Shown piece by piece: positions 26,201 to 38,599 of a stretch of DNA of 64,000 nt. Within the stretch, counting starts at the first letter, position 1; each line of letters opens with the position of its first letter. Origin of the DNA: Geosiphon pyriformis (taxonomy: Eukaryota; Glomeromycota; Glomeromycetes; Archaeosporales; Geosiphonaceae); NCBI GenBank assembly GCA_016748015.1, contig JAAOMT010000129.1, positions 62,001 through 126,000 of the forward strand, written 5' to 3'. A program made the position numbers and the translations under genes. A model generated the notes under the pieces. That model had not been told where the DNA came from. It made no database searches and worked only from the letters and a program-made list of their open reading frames with translations.

Positions 26201-28861
26201 TCAATTCATCGAGACGAAACCGCTTTGAACTTCTCACAGAAAGTCGTTCAGCTATTGTATAAGAACGATTCCAACCTGTCTCGTGAGATATATGTTATTC
26301 TCCTTGAAAAGCTATGTGAAATTTCGCAGAAAGTAGCAAAAGAAGTAACTGCATGGTTGATATATGCAGATGATGAGGTAAGCCTCCTTTATTCAACATT
26401 TTTATTTCATTTATTTAATTCGATACCCCTCTTATTCCGATAATATTATATCAGCGTAAATTCATAGTGCCCGTGGTAGTAGCTTTAATTAAGGCAGGCC
26501 TTGTAAATATCGCTGACCAAGATATTCAGCTTGCTAAGCTCATTGATAACGGGCGACCTACGGTCATCGATTTTACCGCCAAATTAATACGTGAATGTGT
26601 CTTTAAGGATCCTCCGATCGCCGCGCGAAATGATTTTCTACTTTCAATTGAAGCTCTTGATAGACTCATCCGACGTGGAAAAGCTCCCGAAAGGTACACT
26701 GCTTACCAAAGTTATTGAACTTGTTTTTCAGCTACATGCTTTAGCCTTGTTTAAAATGCCTTGTTAAAACGTAGCGTAGTTCAGCTAATTGACGAAATAC
26801 GTCGACCACGGGATGGATTGCGTGAGAAATTATCATACGTTTTTACCGAATGGGTAAAACTTTATCAACATCCTTCATCAAATGAAAAAGCTTTTACAAA
26901 CTTCATTATGCAGGTATGTATTCGCCTGACTGCTTTAAATTAATGAAAGCCGTTAGCGAAGAGAAACCTTCTAACTTTACCCATTTTCCTTTTCATTTAC
27001 AATAGTTGCAAAATCCGGGGGTTTTACAAGGAGATGAAACTTCAACAATGTTTTTTAGGCTCTGCACCGAGATTAGCGTGGACAGCTATTTGAAACAAAA
27101 AGCTGTTATGCAAACTGCCCCTGCTGTAGCCTTTCAGGCAATCGATGCCTTTTCAAAGTTAATTGTATTGTTGGTCAAATATCATTCTGACCCTGAAGGG
27201 GTAAACAACAATGTTGCCAAAGTCACCTATCTCACCAGAATAATATCATTGATTGTTCTTGTGTTGGCGCAAGCCCACGAACAGCGTCGGCAACAGTTCA
27301 ACCAAAAGCCTTTCTTTCGTTTATTCACAAGCTTGCTTAATGACATCAACTCTTATGAACAACAACTACAGCCTATATACTTTCAAATCATCACCAATTT
27401 GAGGTAAAGGCTATACTACTTGATCTTAATTCGTTTGAAATAATCAATAATCAATAATCAATAATCAATTAAACTAAAACGCATTATCTAATTCCATATC
27501 AGTAACACCTTTCATACACTTCAACCGGCATTCTTCCCAGGGTTTACCTTTGCTTGGTTATCGTTGATTTCACATCGTCTCTTCATGCCCAAATTACTAT
27601 TAGCTGAGAATCAAAAGGTTTTTTCATGCCTCATCATTTAATCTTAGATCATCACAAGGTGTTTGCGAAACTGATTCACCTAATATTTGTCTACAATTTT
27701 TTTAGGGTTGGCCAGCGTTTCATCGATTGCTTATTTGTCTCTTCAAGTTTTTGGATCCTTTCCTCCGCAATGTTGAAATGAGGGATACCACGCGTGTTTT
27801 GTATAAGGGCACTCTGCGTGTACTTTTAGTCCTTCTTCATGACTTCCCTGAGTTCTTATGCGAATATCACTTCAGCTTTTGTGATGTGATTCCCCATTCT
27901 TGTATTCAGCTACGAAATCTTATTCTGAGCGCTTTTCCGCGGAATATGAGGCTACCTGATCCTTTCACGCCTAATTTGAAGGTTGATTTGCTCCCGGAAA
28001 TTAGTGATCCGCCTCGCGTTCTCTCAGATTACACCTCTGCTCTATTACCAAATAACCTCAAACAAGAAATCGACACTTATCTCAAGACGCGGCAGCCAGC
28101 CTCGTTCGCGATGGAACTACCTAAACGGCTTTTGCTGGATAACACCAATCCATCCGAAATTGCTTCCGCAGGGTCCAAATATAACACGCCAGTTATTAAC
28201 TCCCTCGTTTTATACGTTGGCATTCAAGCTATTAACCAACATCAGAATAAGCAATCTTCAACACCTTTAACCCATACTGCCCATATGGAGATCTTTCGAC
28301 AGCTTCTTACTAGTTTGGACGCCGAAGGTGAATCAATCGAATCATTCTTACAAGTGGATTATTAACTTTTTATTGCTAACTAAATATTTGACCTATTTCC
28401 AGGTCGATACCTCTTCTTAAGCGCAATAGCTAATCAACTGAGGTTCCCTAATAGCCACACCCATTACTTCAGCTGTGCATTGTTGATTTTATTTGGGGAA
28501 GGCAATCAAGAAATTATCAAAGAGCAAGTGACGAGGTAAGACGAGACAGGCAAGACAACACGAGAATTCAAGGCAATTTAAACTATAACATAATTTATTT
28601 TAGAGTACTTTTGGAAAGGTTAATAGTAAATCGACCGCACCCTTGGGGCCTCTTGATAACCTTCATTGAGTTGATCAAAAATCCTCGATATGATTTCTGG
28701 AGTCATTCCTTTACTCGATGTGCCACTGATATTGAGCGCTTGTTTGAAAGCGTAAGCCGGTATGCATTGGTTTCTTTATTTAATTATTGTTTGTTGACTG
28801 TTAGAAACTTTTTTAACTTGATTTTTCAATTTACCCTTACAGATCAATTAATCAAAATTAG
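20293..28861 (+). CDS. CNOT1: CCR4-NOT complex scaffold subunit 1 (Not1/CNOT1), about 23 exons
   Basis: Scaffold of the CCR4-NOT deadenylase, acting mainly in cytoplasmic mRNA decay and repression. Order of regions: N-terminal [13 protein letters not shown] segment; HEAT region with [15 protein letters not shown] and [13 protein letters not shown] (about 23240-23660); CAF1-binding MIF4G domain (about 23890-24660); a Pro-rich linker; the DUF3819/CAF40-binding region (about 24895-25335); the C-terminal Not1 domain (27006-28760) with [29 protein letters not shown] and [19 protein letters not shown]. Clear exons include 20293-20502, 20702-21041, 21128-21380, 21456-21777, 21853-21966, 22037-22378, 22466-22663, 22753-23012, 23095-24322, from 24410, 25101-25331, 27006-27403, 27503-27617, 27706-28327, 28403-28535 and from 28604. 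The last splice (to SINQN, stop at 28861) is tentative, and the join near 24850-24890 is unresolved. No in-frame TGA is used as Trp. Confidence 0.93.
27441..27468 (+). repeat. AATAATC short tandem repeat in a CNOT1 intron
   Basis: About four copies of a 7-bp unit within the intron between the exons ending at 27403 and starting at 27503. Confidence 0.6.
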
Positions 28862-29050
28862 AAATATAATATTCTACTCATAATTAATTTCCACTAGATA
28901 GCAACTAGAAAAACTTAAGTTTAAATCCAATTATTGACATTTTTTTCACAACAATACAATCACTCCACTTTGTACAGCAGTTTTTAATTTTACTTAGAAT
29001 TTAATCATGGCCAAAATTTCAAATAAATATAAACATTATGGGATTCGGTT

Positions 29051-29814
29051 TCAAGCTGTATCACTTTTTTTTGCCTTTTGAGTCACTCTCTTGCTCTTAA
29101 TGTTTCTGGCTTTTTTCCACTGTTCCCGTTTTCGCTTTTTAGCCTCTACTTCAACTGCCGCTCCTCATGAAAAGCCCACTCCATTTGCTGCTTCATTTTT
29201 TTGTGCCAATCGTTAATATGAGGTCTTTCATGACAGTTGGGATATTTTTGCTCTCTAACCACCTGTTGAAAAAGACCTTGAAATTTCCAAGCTCCATGAA
29301 GTTTGTCATGGAGGTCCTCAGAAAAGGTTCCCATTTTTGTCTTTCCTTCTCTGTTGTTCTGCGTATTGTTTGTCTCAATTTAGTCTGCATCTGCACGTAT
29401 TTGTCCACGATTTGCTCAATATCCAAGGCTTTATGCAAAGTCAGAGGCCTTGCGATTGGATAGAACCAATCGTGGGCTGTCACCGTCAATTAACTGTTCG
29501 TCAACTGGTTCCTCTAAATTACTAGCGTTAAATTTAACCTCGTTTTGAATAGAGATATAGCCATCAATTGTAGAAGCAGAGTGGGTTTGGGAATTGGCCA
29601 GGATAATATCAACAGGTTCTGCACCAAGAGAATCTTTCAAAGGACTTGAGGTTAAAGGTCGCCGTTTGTAAGTGTTGTGAAGAGTATTGTGACGGGTCAA
29701 GCTGTCAGCATGCTCATAGCATAGCCTCGGCCGTTTTTCTAGTGACCTCCGTTGAATAAACGGAAGCTCCTCATGAGCTTCCACAAATTGGAAAAAAGTT
29801 CGCTTTTCAAACAT
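29051..29814 (-). pseudogene. Unrecognised Lys/Arg-rich protein gene, frame-broken
   Basis: I do not recognise this gene. Starting at the ATG at 29814 (MFEKRTFFQF), the first frame runs to about 29431. The apparent continuation moves to a second frame (KALDIEQIVDKYVQMQTKL, about 29440-29350), a third (SEDLHDKLHGAWKFQGLFQQ, about 29325-29150) and a fourth segment with a basic tail (KKRKREQWKKARNIKSKR) ending at TGA 29051. Helical, coiled-coil-like and very basic at the C-terminus, so possibly nuclear. Three one-base shifts without GT-AG introns suggest a pseudogene or indel errors. It converges on CNOT1, 190 bp away. The ATG lies 4 bp from a Tc1-type terminal repeat. Confidence 0.5.
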
Positions 29815-29818
29815 TTAC

Positions 29819-30125
29819 ACTCGGCGGAAAAAAGTCATAGGACACTTTATTATTTCTTTAATAACTTTTTATTTTATTTAATACTTAATAACTAGTTGGT
29901 CCACCCTCCTTTCTAATACATTCTTCAATACGTCTAGATACACTAGTAACCAAATTTATATAGATATTTCGTGGAATTGCTTGCCATTCTTCTTGTAACG
30001 CGAGGAATAATTTGTGATTATTTTCGGGGCGCGGATTCCATTTTTTGAGTTGTTTTTTGTAAATAATCCCATAAATGCTCTATTGAGATGTTTTTGAGCC
30101 ATTCAAGTCTTAACATCTTTAGCTG
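29819..30125 (-). mobile_element. Tc1/mariner remnant: terminal repeat plus transposase C-terminus
   Basis: Starts after a TA dinucleotide with CACTCGGCGGAAAAAAGTC (a typical Tc1-type inverted-repeat end). It then reads, on the minus strand, the last part of a DDE transposase: IEHLWDYL near 30090, then NPRPENNH, LQEEWQAIPRNIY, LVTSVSRRIEECIRKEGGP and a stop near 29890. A frame shift separates the IEHLW and NPRPENN parts, and the sequence N-terminal to it is missing or decayed. No second inverted repeat was found to about 30450, so this is a 5'-truncated dead copy. Confidence 0.85.
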
Positions 30126-30455
30126 TTTGAACTTTGGATTTTTGAATATTCATGTTTATCAAAAAAAAATCCCGAAAAATTTTATGTTGATAAAAAAAAC
30201 GCGAATTAAATATTGTTAATTATATCTTTGTTTTGATTAATAATTGTTATTTTAATACATTCCTTACTATTTATAGATAGCTAATATAGTTATAAATAAA
30301 AATGTAGGAAAACTGTTCTTTATAAATGACTCATAACTAATAAGGTTCAGAGCTTAAACTATAAAATTATTAAGGGCCAATTGTATATTTCTACGTTTTA
30401 TGATATAATTCGACTTGCAATGACAATGAATAAAAGACTTAAAATTTTCTAATGC
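30126..30455. other. Intergenic region between Tc1 remnant and SDF2-like gene
   Basis: AT-rich, no gene seen. Probably holds decayed transposon sequence on the left and the SDF2-like promoter on the right. Confidence 0.5.
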
Positions 30456-30488
30456 ATGTTATTTAAATTTAACCCAGAAACATCAAAT

Positions 30489-31856
30489 ATGAAGCTACGT
30501 CGACGGCACCAAGGCTTTACCTCCTCGTTTTATTATATTCCAAAATCCAGCAATTCTCGACATAGTCCGATATTTATTTTTTCATTTTTAGTGTTCTTAT
30601 TGGCGATTTTTGTTCAGGTGTCAAGTGTAGGAGGAGCGAGTGATTCATTACTTGACATTGAAGAAGGTGCGTGATTAATTAGAGGGTGAAGGTATTCTTC
30701 GTTTTTCTTGACTTATTATTGACCTTTGAAGTCGACCTGCTTAAATTTTGGTTTCTTGCTCTGGATCCAGAGTTTCTGGGTGTTACTTGTGGATCAGCAA
30801 TCAGATTGACACATGAAGTGTCAAAGTACAAGCTACATTCACATGTTGTGTCTTATGGTGAGTTTTCCTGAGTGGGTTGGGTTTTTTTCTTGAACTAATA
30901 TGGATTCGATTTATTCAACAATTCTATCAATAAAGGTAAGGCTAAATATGTGCTCGTTTTGTTTTCCTTTTTATTTAAGCAATTATATGTATAAAATCTT
31001 TCTCTTCTTTCTAGCTTATCATTCATTGGTTCCGTGTTTAATTATAATTCATTTATCACAATATTTTATGGAGGATTTATGCAGGAAATAGAAAGATTAA
31101 AACTTTTAAAACTCTTTTGAAGTCAAAAAAAAAGCTATGGATCAATATATATATATATATAGGCGTCAGTTTAATGCTATATGTTTCTTTGGGGCTTTAT
31201 TTGTATAAGGAACGGGCTCTGGTCAACAAAGTGTCACTGGCTTGGCAAACCCTGATGATCCTGACTCGTTCTGGCAAGTAAAAGCTGCACTTGGAGAACA
31301 ATGTTTGCGAGGGTATTCACCATTCCGTCTTCAATTTATTTGGCCTTATTCCGAAACTTTTCTCTAATCAAATGTTTATAAATTGGACATAACAGACAGC
31401 TTATCCCTTGTGGTTCAGCTATTCGATTGCTCCATAGTGGTACGGGAAAATTCTTACATAGTCATCATCACACGGCCCCGATCTCAGGACAGCAAGAGGT
31501 TAGCGCGTATGATGGTCAAGATAACGGTGAATAAAATTTCTTTAGAAGTTACCATATATCTGGCATAAGTTAGTCCTTGTGTAGTATTTTTATTCCCTTT
31601 CCATTTTTAACCCAATCCTCTAGGTGATAATTGGAAATTGATATGCGATAACAAATCAAGCAAATCTTGGGAAAGAGAAGAAAAAGTTCAGTTGGTTCAC
31701 GCCGAGACAGATACTTACCTTAGCGCTAATAAGGAACACATGTATAGTAATCCGATTCCGGGACAAATTGAAGTGGCAACGTCAAAGTCTGGGGGCAAGG
31801 GAACATATTGGTGTGCACAGGAAGGTATTTATTTTCCTATTAGAAATCTATCATAA
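30489..31856 (+). CDS. SDF2-like MIR-domain protein of the secretory pathway, five exons
   Basis: Predicted ER-luminal protein of the stromal cell-derived factor 2 family, which works with ER chaperones and relates to the MIR domains of protein O-mannosyltransferases. Exons 30489-30666, 30771-30857, 31210-31312, 31396-31526 and 31624-31856 give 243 residues in one frame, close to the usual 210-220. An N-terminal basic stretch and hydrophobic segment (SPIFIFSFLVFLLAIFVQV) act as a signal sequence. Three MIR repeats follow: VTCGSAIRLTH...LHSH, IPCGSAIRLLHSGTGKFLHSH and VQLVHAETDTYLSAN. Other family features are SFWQVK, NWKLIC and EGIYFP. No HDEL-type tail. An upstream in-frame ATG exists at 30456; 30489 was chosen for a more normal signal length. 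All introns are GT-AG. Confidence 0.9.
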
Positions 31857-32346
31857 TTTATTCATCTTTATTTAGTAAATTTTCAAAGAATTAATTATGG
31901 AAGGATTTAAAGTTGTTATTATACCACGAATGCTTAAACGCCCAAATCAAATAAATCTTGATTTTTTGAGATCTGAATTCTTACATTTTAGTCCTAAATT
32001 TTGAATAATGCCACATGAAAATTCTCAAGCGATAAGCATATGAACTACATTAATCAAATTTTAGTTTTCGTCTTGTACAGGTACCTTTATTATATACGTT
32101 AGCTTTTAACATAAACTGAAAATAGTTTCAACATTTTCAAGTATAAGAATTATTAATTAGTGTTTAGATTTAAATGATACCTTAGTCATTTGAATATACA
32201 CTCACGTCACGATTGTAATTTAAGATGCACTAACTCTACAAAATGCGGCTATATTTAGCTGAATTACGCTCGCATTTAGAATATTAGCTTTTCTCATTCC
32301 CGTAAATAGTCTCATCATCACCGTTTTAGGCCGGAATGAGTTCAGA
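31857..32346. other. Intergenic region between convergent genes
   Basis: The SDF2-like and NIF-phosphatase genes converge here. No further gene or repeat seen; expected to hold both 3' ends. Confidence 0.5.
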
Positions 32347-33909
32347 TTAACTTCTATTAGAATACTTGCGACTCTCATCGTTGTATCTGAAGGGGATTCT
32401 CGTGTAATGCAGAGTCTCATATCTCCTATGATAATCTCTGTAGCTTTGGGTATAATCTTCATTGACGCGTCTTTCAAATGGCTCGCACTGATATCTATCC
32501 CAATTCTTATGTTGATATTGACGGCCAGAATATCTACGCTCAGTGTGATATCTACGAACTGCAGGATTAGCCGAATGTTTATTTTGGCGGAATTCGATGG
32601 AATTTCTAGGTGATAAAACCCTAGCTGTTGCGGGATTGGAGCTTAAGTCGTGAGATTGCCTTTGAGATTCAGGAATTCTGCTTTCATTATGTAGTCGCCA
32701 GGATGCCAAATACTTCTTATAAGGATTTGATTTTATATATGAGCTAACATTACTTTCATATCGTAGGCGACCTAGATAAGGAAGAATGTCTTTCAATTCT
32801 CTATCGTGCCCCGATTCTTGAAGTATTTCTCCATATTCGGAAAGATGTATAGCATTATACGGCTGTAATTGTGCTTTAAGATCAGAATCATCGATGAGAA
32901 GAGTGTTAGTCTGATCCCAGCATCGTGGTCTTTTGTTTCTACCGTGTTCACTTTTATTCAAGCCTCCCCAGACCTTTCTCAAGTCTTTAAGGGTTAAAGA
33001 TTTCTGATTATATTCCTTCTCACTTAATCCAAAATCATCGCGCGTCCAAACGTCTATCAACTTCTTAATATATTGAGGAGAAAAAACATATTCGACCATA
33101 ATCCGGACATTTCGAGGTTGTGCTGAAGACCAGACCATTACTTCAAAATGCGCAAAGATGTAATCCAAGAATTCATGTAAGTGTGGTCTCGCGAATATTC
33201 GATTTGGATATTTTCGATAAAGCAATGTCCCATTAAGATCTAAGATAATCAATTTACGATCCGAGCTTTCCTTTTTTTCAGAAAGTTGGGAAGCGATAGC
33301 AAGATAAGATTGGGTTGGTGCCTCAGGAGGTTTTTCTGTATAGAGGGTTTTTATATCTGGTATAATTGAAGAATAAAGTTAGTTGTCAATTATCTGGGAT
33401 ACTGGATAACAAAAATGGTAGGAAAAATGAGCTAACCCTTAATCGGGTTAGTTGAGGTGCTTATCCCTCGTGAAAATTGAGGTATTGAAATATTTTCGCC
33501 TAAGAAAATATTATTTGTATTTTGAATACTCAAATGAGAATGATTGCATCGAGCCCCTACCTAATCTAGCTTGGTTGAAGAATTTTAATCCATCACGAGA
33601 TGGAGATATGTTGCGTGGTGTAGACATCCTATCAATGAACCTTTGATCTGGCAATCCTGCGTTGATTTGTGGTGCTCCTCTCGTTTTTTCCAATATATTC
33701 GCATGTGTCACAACAGGGGCTAAGTGAGTAGAAAACCGATATTGACTATAACGCCTATCATGAGGTTCCAGCCGTTTTTGAACAGATCGAGAACGTTGCC
33801 AAGGGAAGCCTTTATATCAACACAGTCAAAATTAAGGGTTTTTGGTGAGAAAAAAACTGCTAGAATACTCGCTCTCTATTTTTCTACTTCCTGCAGATTG
33901 CAGCGCCAT
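32347..33909 (-). CDS. NLI-interacting factor (FCP1/SCP-type) phosphatase-like protein
   Basis: HAD-superfamily NIF domain: LIILDLNGTLLYR at about 33250, FARPHLHEFLDYIFAHFEVMVWSSAQP (33210-33110), and the third motif with LLIDDSDLKAQLQPYNAIH at about 32895. A long Arg/Tyr/His-rich disordered tail follows to the stop at 32347. The canonical DxDGT reads DLNGT: the nucleophile Asp remains and the second Asp is Asn, as I recall for some fungal NIF proteins, so activity is uncertain. The domain exon begins at 33356. An upstream exon ends at 33561 (ARL / DIKTLYTEK) and reads back to about 33810 (FPWQRSRSVQKRLEPH). A possible first exon is MALQSAGS from the ATG at 33909; that splice is weak. Confidence 0.75.
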
Positions 33910-34159
33910 TAGTCGATCAAGAAACCTTCTTAAACTGTTAATTCTCGTGTTTCCCAGTTTTGATTTTAGTGCCCACTACTTGAAAGCGTTGATGGTGGTA
34001 CCAAATCAAACAATCATTAGGATTTAATAAGACTGCTAAAGTATTTTTGTTTATGAATTAGGTTTAAGTCAAAATTTCCAGATCGAAGATCAACCCAAAA
34101 AGGCAATTTAAGTGGGAGCTGATAATTTTTCCCAATGGAAATATAAAAATATGCAAATT
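33910..34159. other. Intergenic region between NIF phosphatase and BRD8-like genes
   Basis: Both neighbours are on the minus strand. This stretch should carry the NIF gene promoter and the BRD8-like 3' end. No extra gene seen. Confidence 0.4.
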
Positions 34160-37100
34160 TTATTCCTCTTTAGAAATATTTAGCGTAGATTTCCTTTTCC
34201 GACTTCCATCTATGGAAGCCATACTTTTTCGCCGTGTTGTTGTCTCGTAACCACCTCGGGAATTTTCACTACTTTTAAAGTCGAGAATCATTTTTTCAAC
34301 GTATTCTTTCATTTTGCCGGCCATTTTATGAACATCTGTTGACTCACGGTTATATACCAAGGCATTCATGAACATTAACATGATATCGCGTTGGAATTTA
34401 TCCGTATCATCAACTTTCTGGAAAGTGGGGATCATGAAATATAATTATTATTAATTATGCCGATTTAAAATTCTTTCCATTGGGCCAAATAGTCGACTTA
34501 CCCCTTCTCGGACATTTTTCTTGATCGTTTTCAAATCCATTGGATGCTTGACAATGTTATAATAGCCGGGAGCATCCACTTCCCGAATGGGTGTTTGAAA
34601 AAGTCCTGCAAATCGATGATTATTAAATTCCTGAAGAAGCATATTTACTAGCCGTTGCCACGTCTTGTGTCGTTTGTCTACGTAAGACGCATTTTCTTTT
34701 GAATGCGGAGATATTGTTATTTTTAATTTACGGTTGCGAAGATATTAAATAACAATATTCTGTTAAAATTTTCAAATACCAGATGCTTCTGCACTTGGAG
34801 TTTGTGCTACTTCACTGAACGAATGTGGGGAAATTGTAACTGTTTCAAAATAAATTTCAATTAACTTCAGAAAGAAAAACAAAAGATATCCATATAATTT
34901 TCCATACCATCTGCTGAGGGAGTTGAAGCAATCGCACTGACACCAGCCGGAGTTATAGGTTCTTTAAATGATGAAACAGGGCTCGACGGTTCTTTGGATT
35001 CCACGGGGCTGATTATCCCTTTGGATTCGCAGGGACTAGTTCCTGGATCTTTTAGTTCAATGGGAGTAGTGGGTTCTTTGGATTCAAAGTGATTAAATTG
35101 TTCAGTAGATTCCGAAGAAAGAATTTTTTTCTTAAACTCCATAGGATTGGCAGAATCATTTTTGATCATTAACGAGTCCTTGCGTTCGTATGGACTTTCA
35201 ATGACTATAGGTTCATCCAGTATTACTTGTTCTGTAGATACCATAGATCTTGATTCAATCCTTTCAAGTGCGAGTTCATTTGATTCAAAAGAGGGACTTT
35301 TTCTAGATTCTAAAGGAGCTATATTTAATGTATTGAGCTGAAAGGGAGTCTTAAATTCCTTAATCTCATAGGAAAGTTCAGGTCCTTGACCTGAAACAGA
35401 GTTTTCTGGAATAGTTATCAACAGCCTATCATTTTCAATGGTTTGTGAATCTAATCCTTGCTGCTGTTTTGAGGTATCGTCTACATCAACCATATTCACA
35501 TCATTGTCAGAGAATTCCTCTTTAACTAAAAGTTCTTGTTGGGATTTCTCATTAGCTAATTGAGTTACAATGGGAGGTGAGGTAGCATTGATATTTTTAT
35601 GCAACTTAAGATAAGATTTATCTTCAGCTGTTTGAAAACTTTCCTTTGGATAAATGGGTTTTTCAGTATTAGAAAAATTATTATATGTGATTGGTGAGAT
35701 TTCGCTTTCGCCAATATCCGTTCCATTTTCTTTTTTTACCATCTGTTGATCTTTCCCAACCTTCGCTGGATCTTTTTGGAAGCTCTCATTAAAAGGTGTC
35801 TGTTGTGGTTTTTCTTGGACTTCACGGATTATTAGTTCAACCTCATTCACGGTTTGGTCAATTTGCATTACATCATCTTCGCCCTCACCAGCTTCGCCTC
35901 CAATGGTCTGTGGTGTATCAAGGTCAGAGATTGTGATTGGACTGAGTAATCTTTTGACGAATTCATGTTTCAGTGGTTCCCTTTCTATAGATATTTCGTT
36001 CTGGATAGTCTGATTGTTAGAGTTTTGGGAATCTTTTATTTCCTCGCAAGTTTTAACATTATCATCGGCTTTATTCAACTCGTTGATTTGAGATACTGTA
36101 TGTGGGATAGCTTTTAACCTTTCATTTGGCCATTTCATTTTAAGGTCTGGTATTTCATCCCTTGCTCGTATTGCTGATGTGATTGATTCATTACCAATTC
36201 CTTTTAAACTGAGAGGCTCTTCTTGAAAATATTGTTTCAGAGATTCTAAAGTAAGTTTTGGCATATTTGAGGCCTGCAAGAATAGATTCTTCTCCAGCGA
36301 GAATAGATTCTCCTCCAGCGACATGTGATCTTTTTGATTCGATTCTTTGGAAATTTCAGGCTTATCCATTGGGTCAATTACAATGGTTACCACTGGCTGA
36401 ATTTTCTCTCTGTTATCCACAATAGGTTGATGCTCTGTTGGGTAGGAAGGGATTGGTGATGTGATTTCAGAATCTGTTGTTGCAGTGACTATTGATTCAG
36501 CATTTTTGTCTTTTTCAACTTCCTCTATCAATACTTCTTTGATTTTTTCAACAATATCTCGGTCTATTTCGGAAATATCAGTTGTTGGTAACACAGCCGC
36601 AGACCTTTTAACGAAATCATCAGTCTGAGATAATGCATGGGCTAAAGAAGCATCAGCTTCGGAAGCCTCTTCAATAGTTGTACAATTTTCATTAGGAGAT
36701 GTCAAGGTTACATTAATCAACGGAGTAGTAGCAAACGTGAGTTCTATGGCGTTTTGCGACGAACTGATTCCATTATTTGAGCTGGTAACTTCAATATTTG
36801 ATGTGCCAACGTCTTCTTCCTCGTCTGATGTATAAGGAACCAAAGGATAAACAGGAAGAAGTCTAGCGGAGCGATTATCAACTACTTTTGTAGGGGTAAG
36901 CATAGTTATTTCCTCTGAAATCTGAGTTTCATCATAGAGACTCTCGGAATCGTCTTTGGGTTCATTTTTAACCTTGAAAGTTTCCACATCAAGATTTCTA
37001 GATTCAGCATTTTTAGAAACTGGAAGAATATCTCGAATATTGTTGGTAAAGGTATCATCTGCAGCAATAGAAATAGATCCATCATCTAAAGTCTCTGATC

Positions 37101-38593
37101 CAGAAATTGGCATAACATTATCTGGTTCATTCTTAATGTGATCGACCACATGATCGGGAACGATGATTTCCGAGAATACTTCGATACTTGGGAATTTTGT
37201 GGACGAAGATTCTAATCCCTTTTTTTCCTCTTGATTATTGGTCAAAGGTTCAACATTCATAATAGTGTCTTTGGGCTCTGCTGAAAGTATAGGAGATAAA
37301 GATCCGGACACTTGAGATCCTTCCTCGTTGTCGATTGTCGATGTCGAAGCTTTGAGCTGAATAGTTGAATCAAAGACCGAGAATTGGGCCTCAATCCTAT
37401 TTTTATTTTCTTCGGATAACTTTTCATCCTTAAAGGGTACAGTTTTCAATGTTCCTTCCTCTTGTTCTTTAATCATTGGTAAAATGCCTACACCATTCGA
37501 AGTTCCACCTTTTTGTGATTCTTCCTCTTTCAATTGCTGATTTTCTTTTAAAATTTCCTTCAACTTATCGTCAAGTTTCCCGGATCGAATCTCGTCGATC
37601 TCAGTAACAACTACTCTAATCACAATAATAATTAATTTGATGTAAGATCAAAATCAGGAATAATCAATCTTAAAGTTTTCCATTAGACATCCTGAGAACA
37701 GAAATTACCGGAAATTTTGCTCCTCAACTTTGATCAAAGCTTTTAGCTCTTGTATCCGCTCTTGATAAAGTTGTCGTGCCAATTTAGCGGCAACAGGCAT
37801 ACGAGGAGTGTCTTTGCGAGAAAAAAAAATCATGTAATATATTGTCAATAGATGTATGAATATGGGATGAGTGATGATTAAAGATTGCGATAAGAAGGGT
37901 CGAAAGACAAATAAAACGAATGTCCCAACCGTTCAGATCTCTGTCACTGCAAATGCCGTATTTCAATAAAGAATGATTAAAATAAAGGAAATCTGGCTTT
38001 GCATTTTGCACTCTAAATATTGAATCAATATCACATCCTTGCTTGTGGCTAGTATATAGGTATCAATAAGAACCATCATCTTAGAGATTAATGGGGTTAT
38101 TGCGCTCACGGCCTCTTACCCGTACACGAAAATGTCAATTTCTCATTCTTTCCTGTTATCCACCAAACAAGAAAATTCCTTGTTTTCTATACTAGCACAA
38201 GACAAGGACGAGATAGTGAAACCCAATTGTCAAAGGTGAAGGTGACATACTTTTCCGCTTCAGCCTCAAGTTCCAGTGGTTCAATCAAGAGTCTGTACTT
38301 ATTGGAACAAGTCTGTGAGATCAATAATGATTTTTGATGAGTTTTCATCATTGAATGTGGCTTTCAGACTAAAAGACTTTTGGGTAGTGAAGGGAACTAA
38401 ATAAACTTGAAGTGGTTTGTATTCAGACCTTTTGGGAAAAGAAATCAGAAGGCCGTTCAATCATTGGGTGCTGCTTCATGGTGCGAGAAACTGCAAGCCA
38501 ATTGTCGTCCCCGAACTTGTACACAGCTTGGGCTAATAATAACTTTTCGAAAGCTGTCCAGGTTTCGCTATCGACTATTGTAGATTGTACCAT
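34160..38593 (-). CDS. BRD8/Bdc1-like SANT and bromodomain protein, likely NuA4 subunit
   Basis: Chromatin protein resembling BRD8 (fission yeast Bdc1) of the NuA4 histone acetyltransferase. Exons: 38593-38429, 38312-38251, 37811-37709, 37615-34908, 34809-34780, 34695-34502 and 34417-34160. The start MVQSTIV precedes a SANT/Myb-like domain (WTAFEKLLLAQAVYKFGDDNW...RPSDFFSQK). Exons 2-4 carry the coiled coil (LARQLYQERIQELKALIKVEEQ, EIDEIRSGKLDDKLKEIL). A roughly 880-residue acidic Ser/Glu/Pro-rich disordered stretch includes degenerate ESKEP.SP.E repeats (about 35090-34920). The C-terminal bromodomain has FQTPI, YYNIVKHPMDLKTIKK and the acetyl-lysine Asn in ALVYNRES, then a basic tail. Splice phases agree throughout; the exon 5 acceptor (GAAG) is the weakest. 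Confidence 0.85.
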
Positions 38594-38599
38594 CTTGAA

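Noticed and set aside
31140-31165. (TA)n run as a regulatory element
   Set aside because: A short microsatellite in an SDF2-like intron, without further signal.
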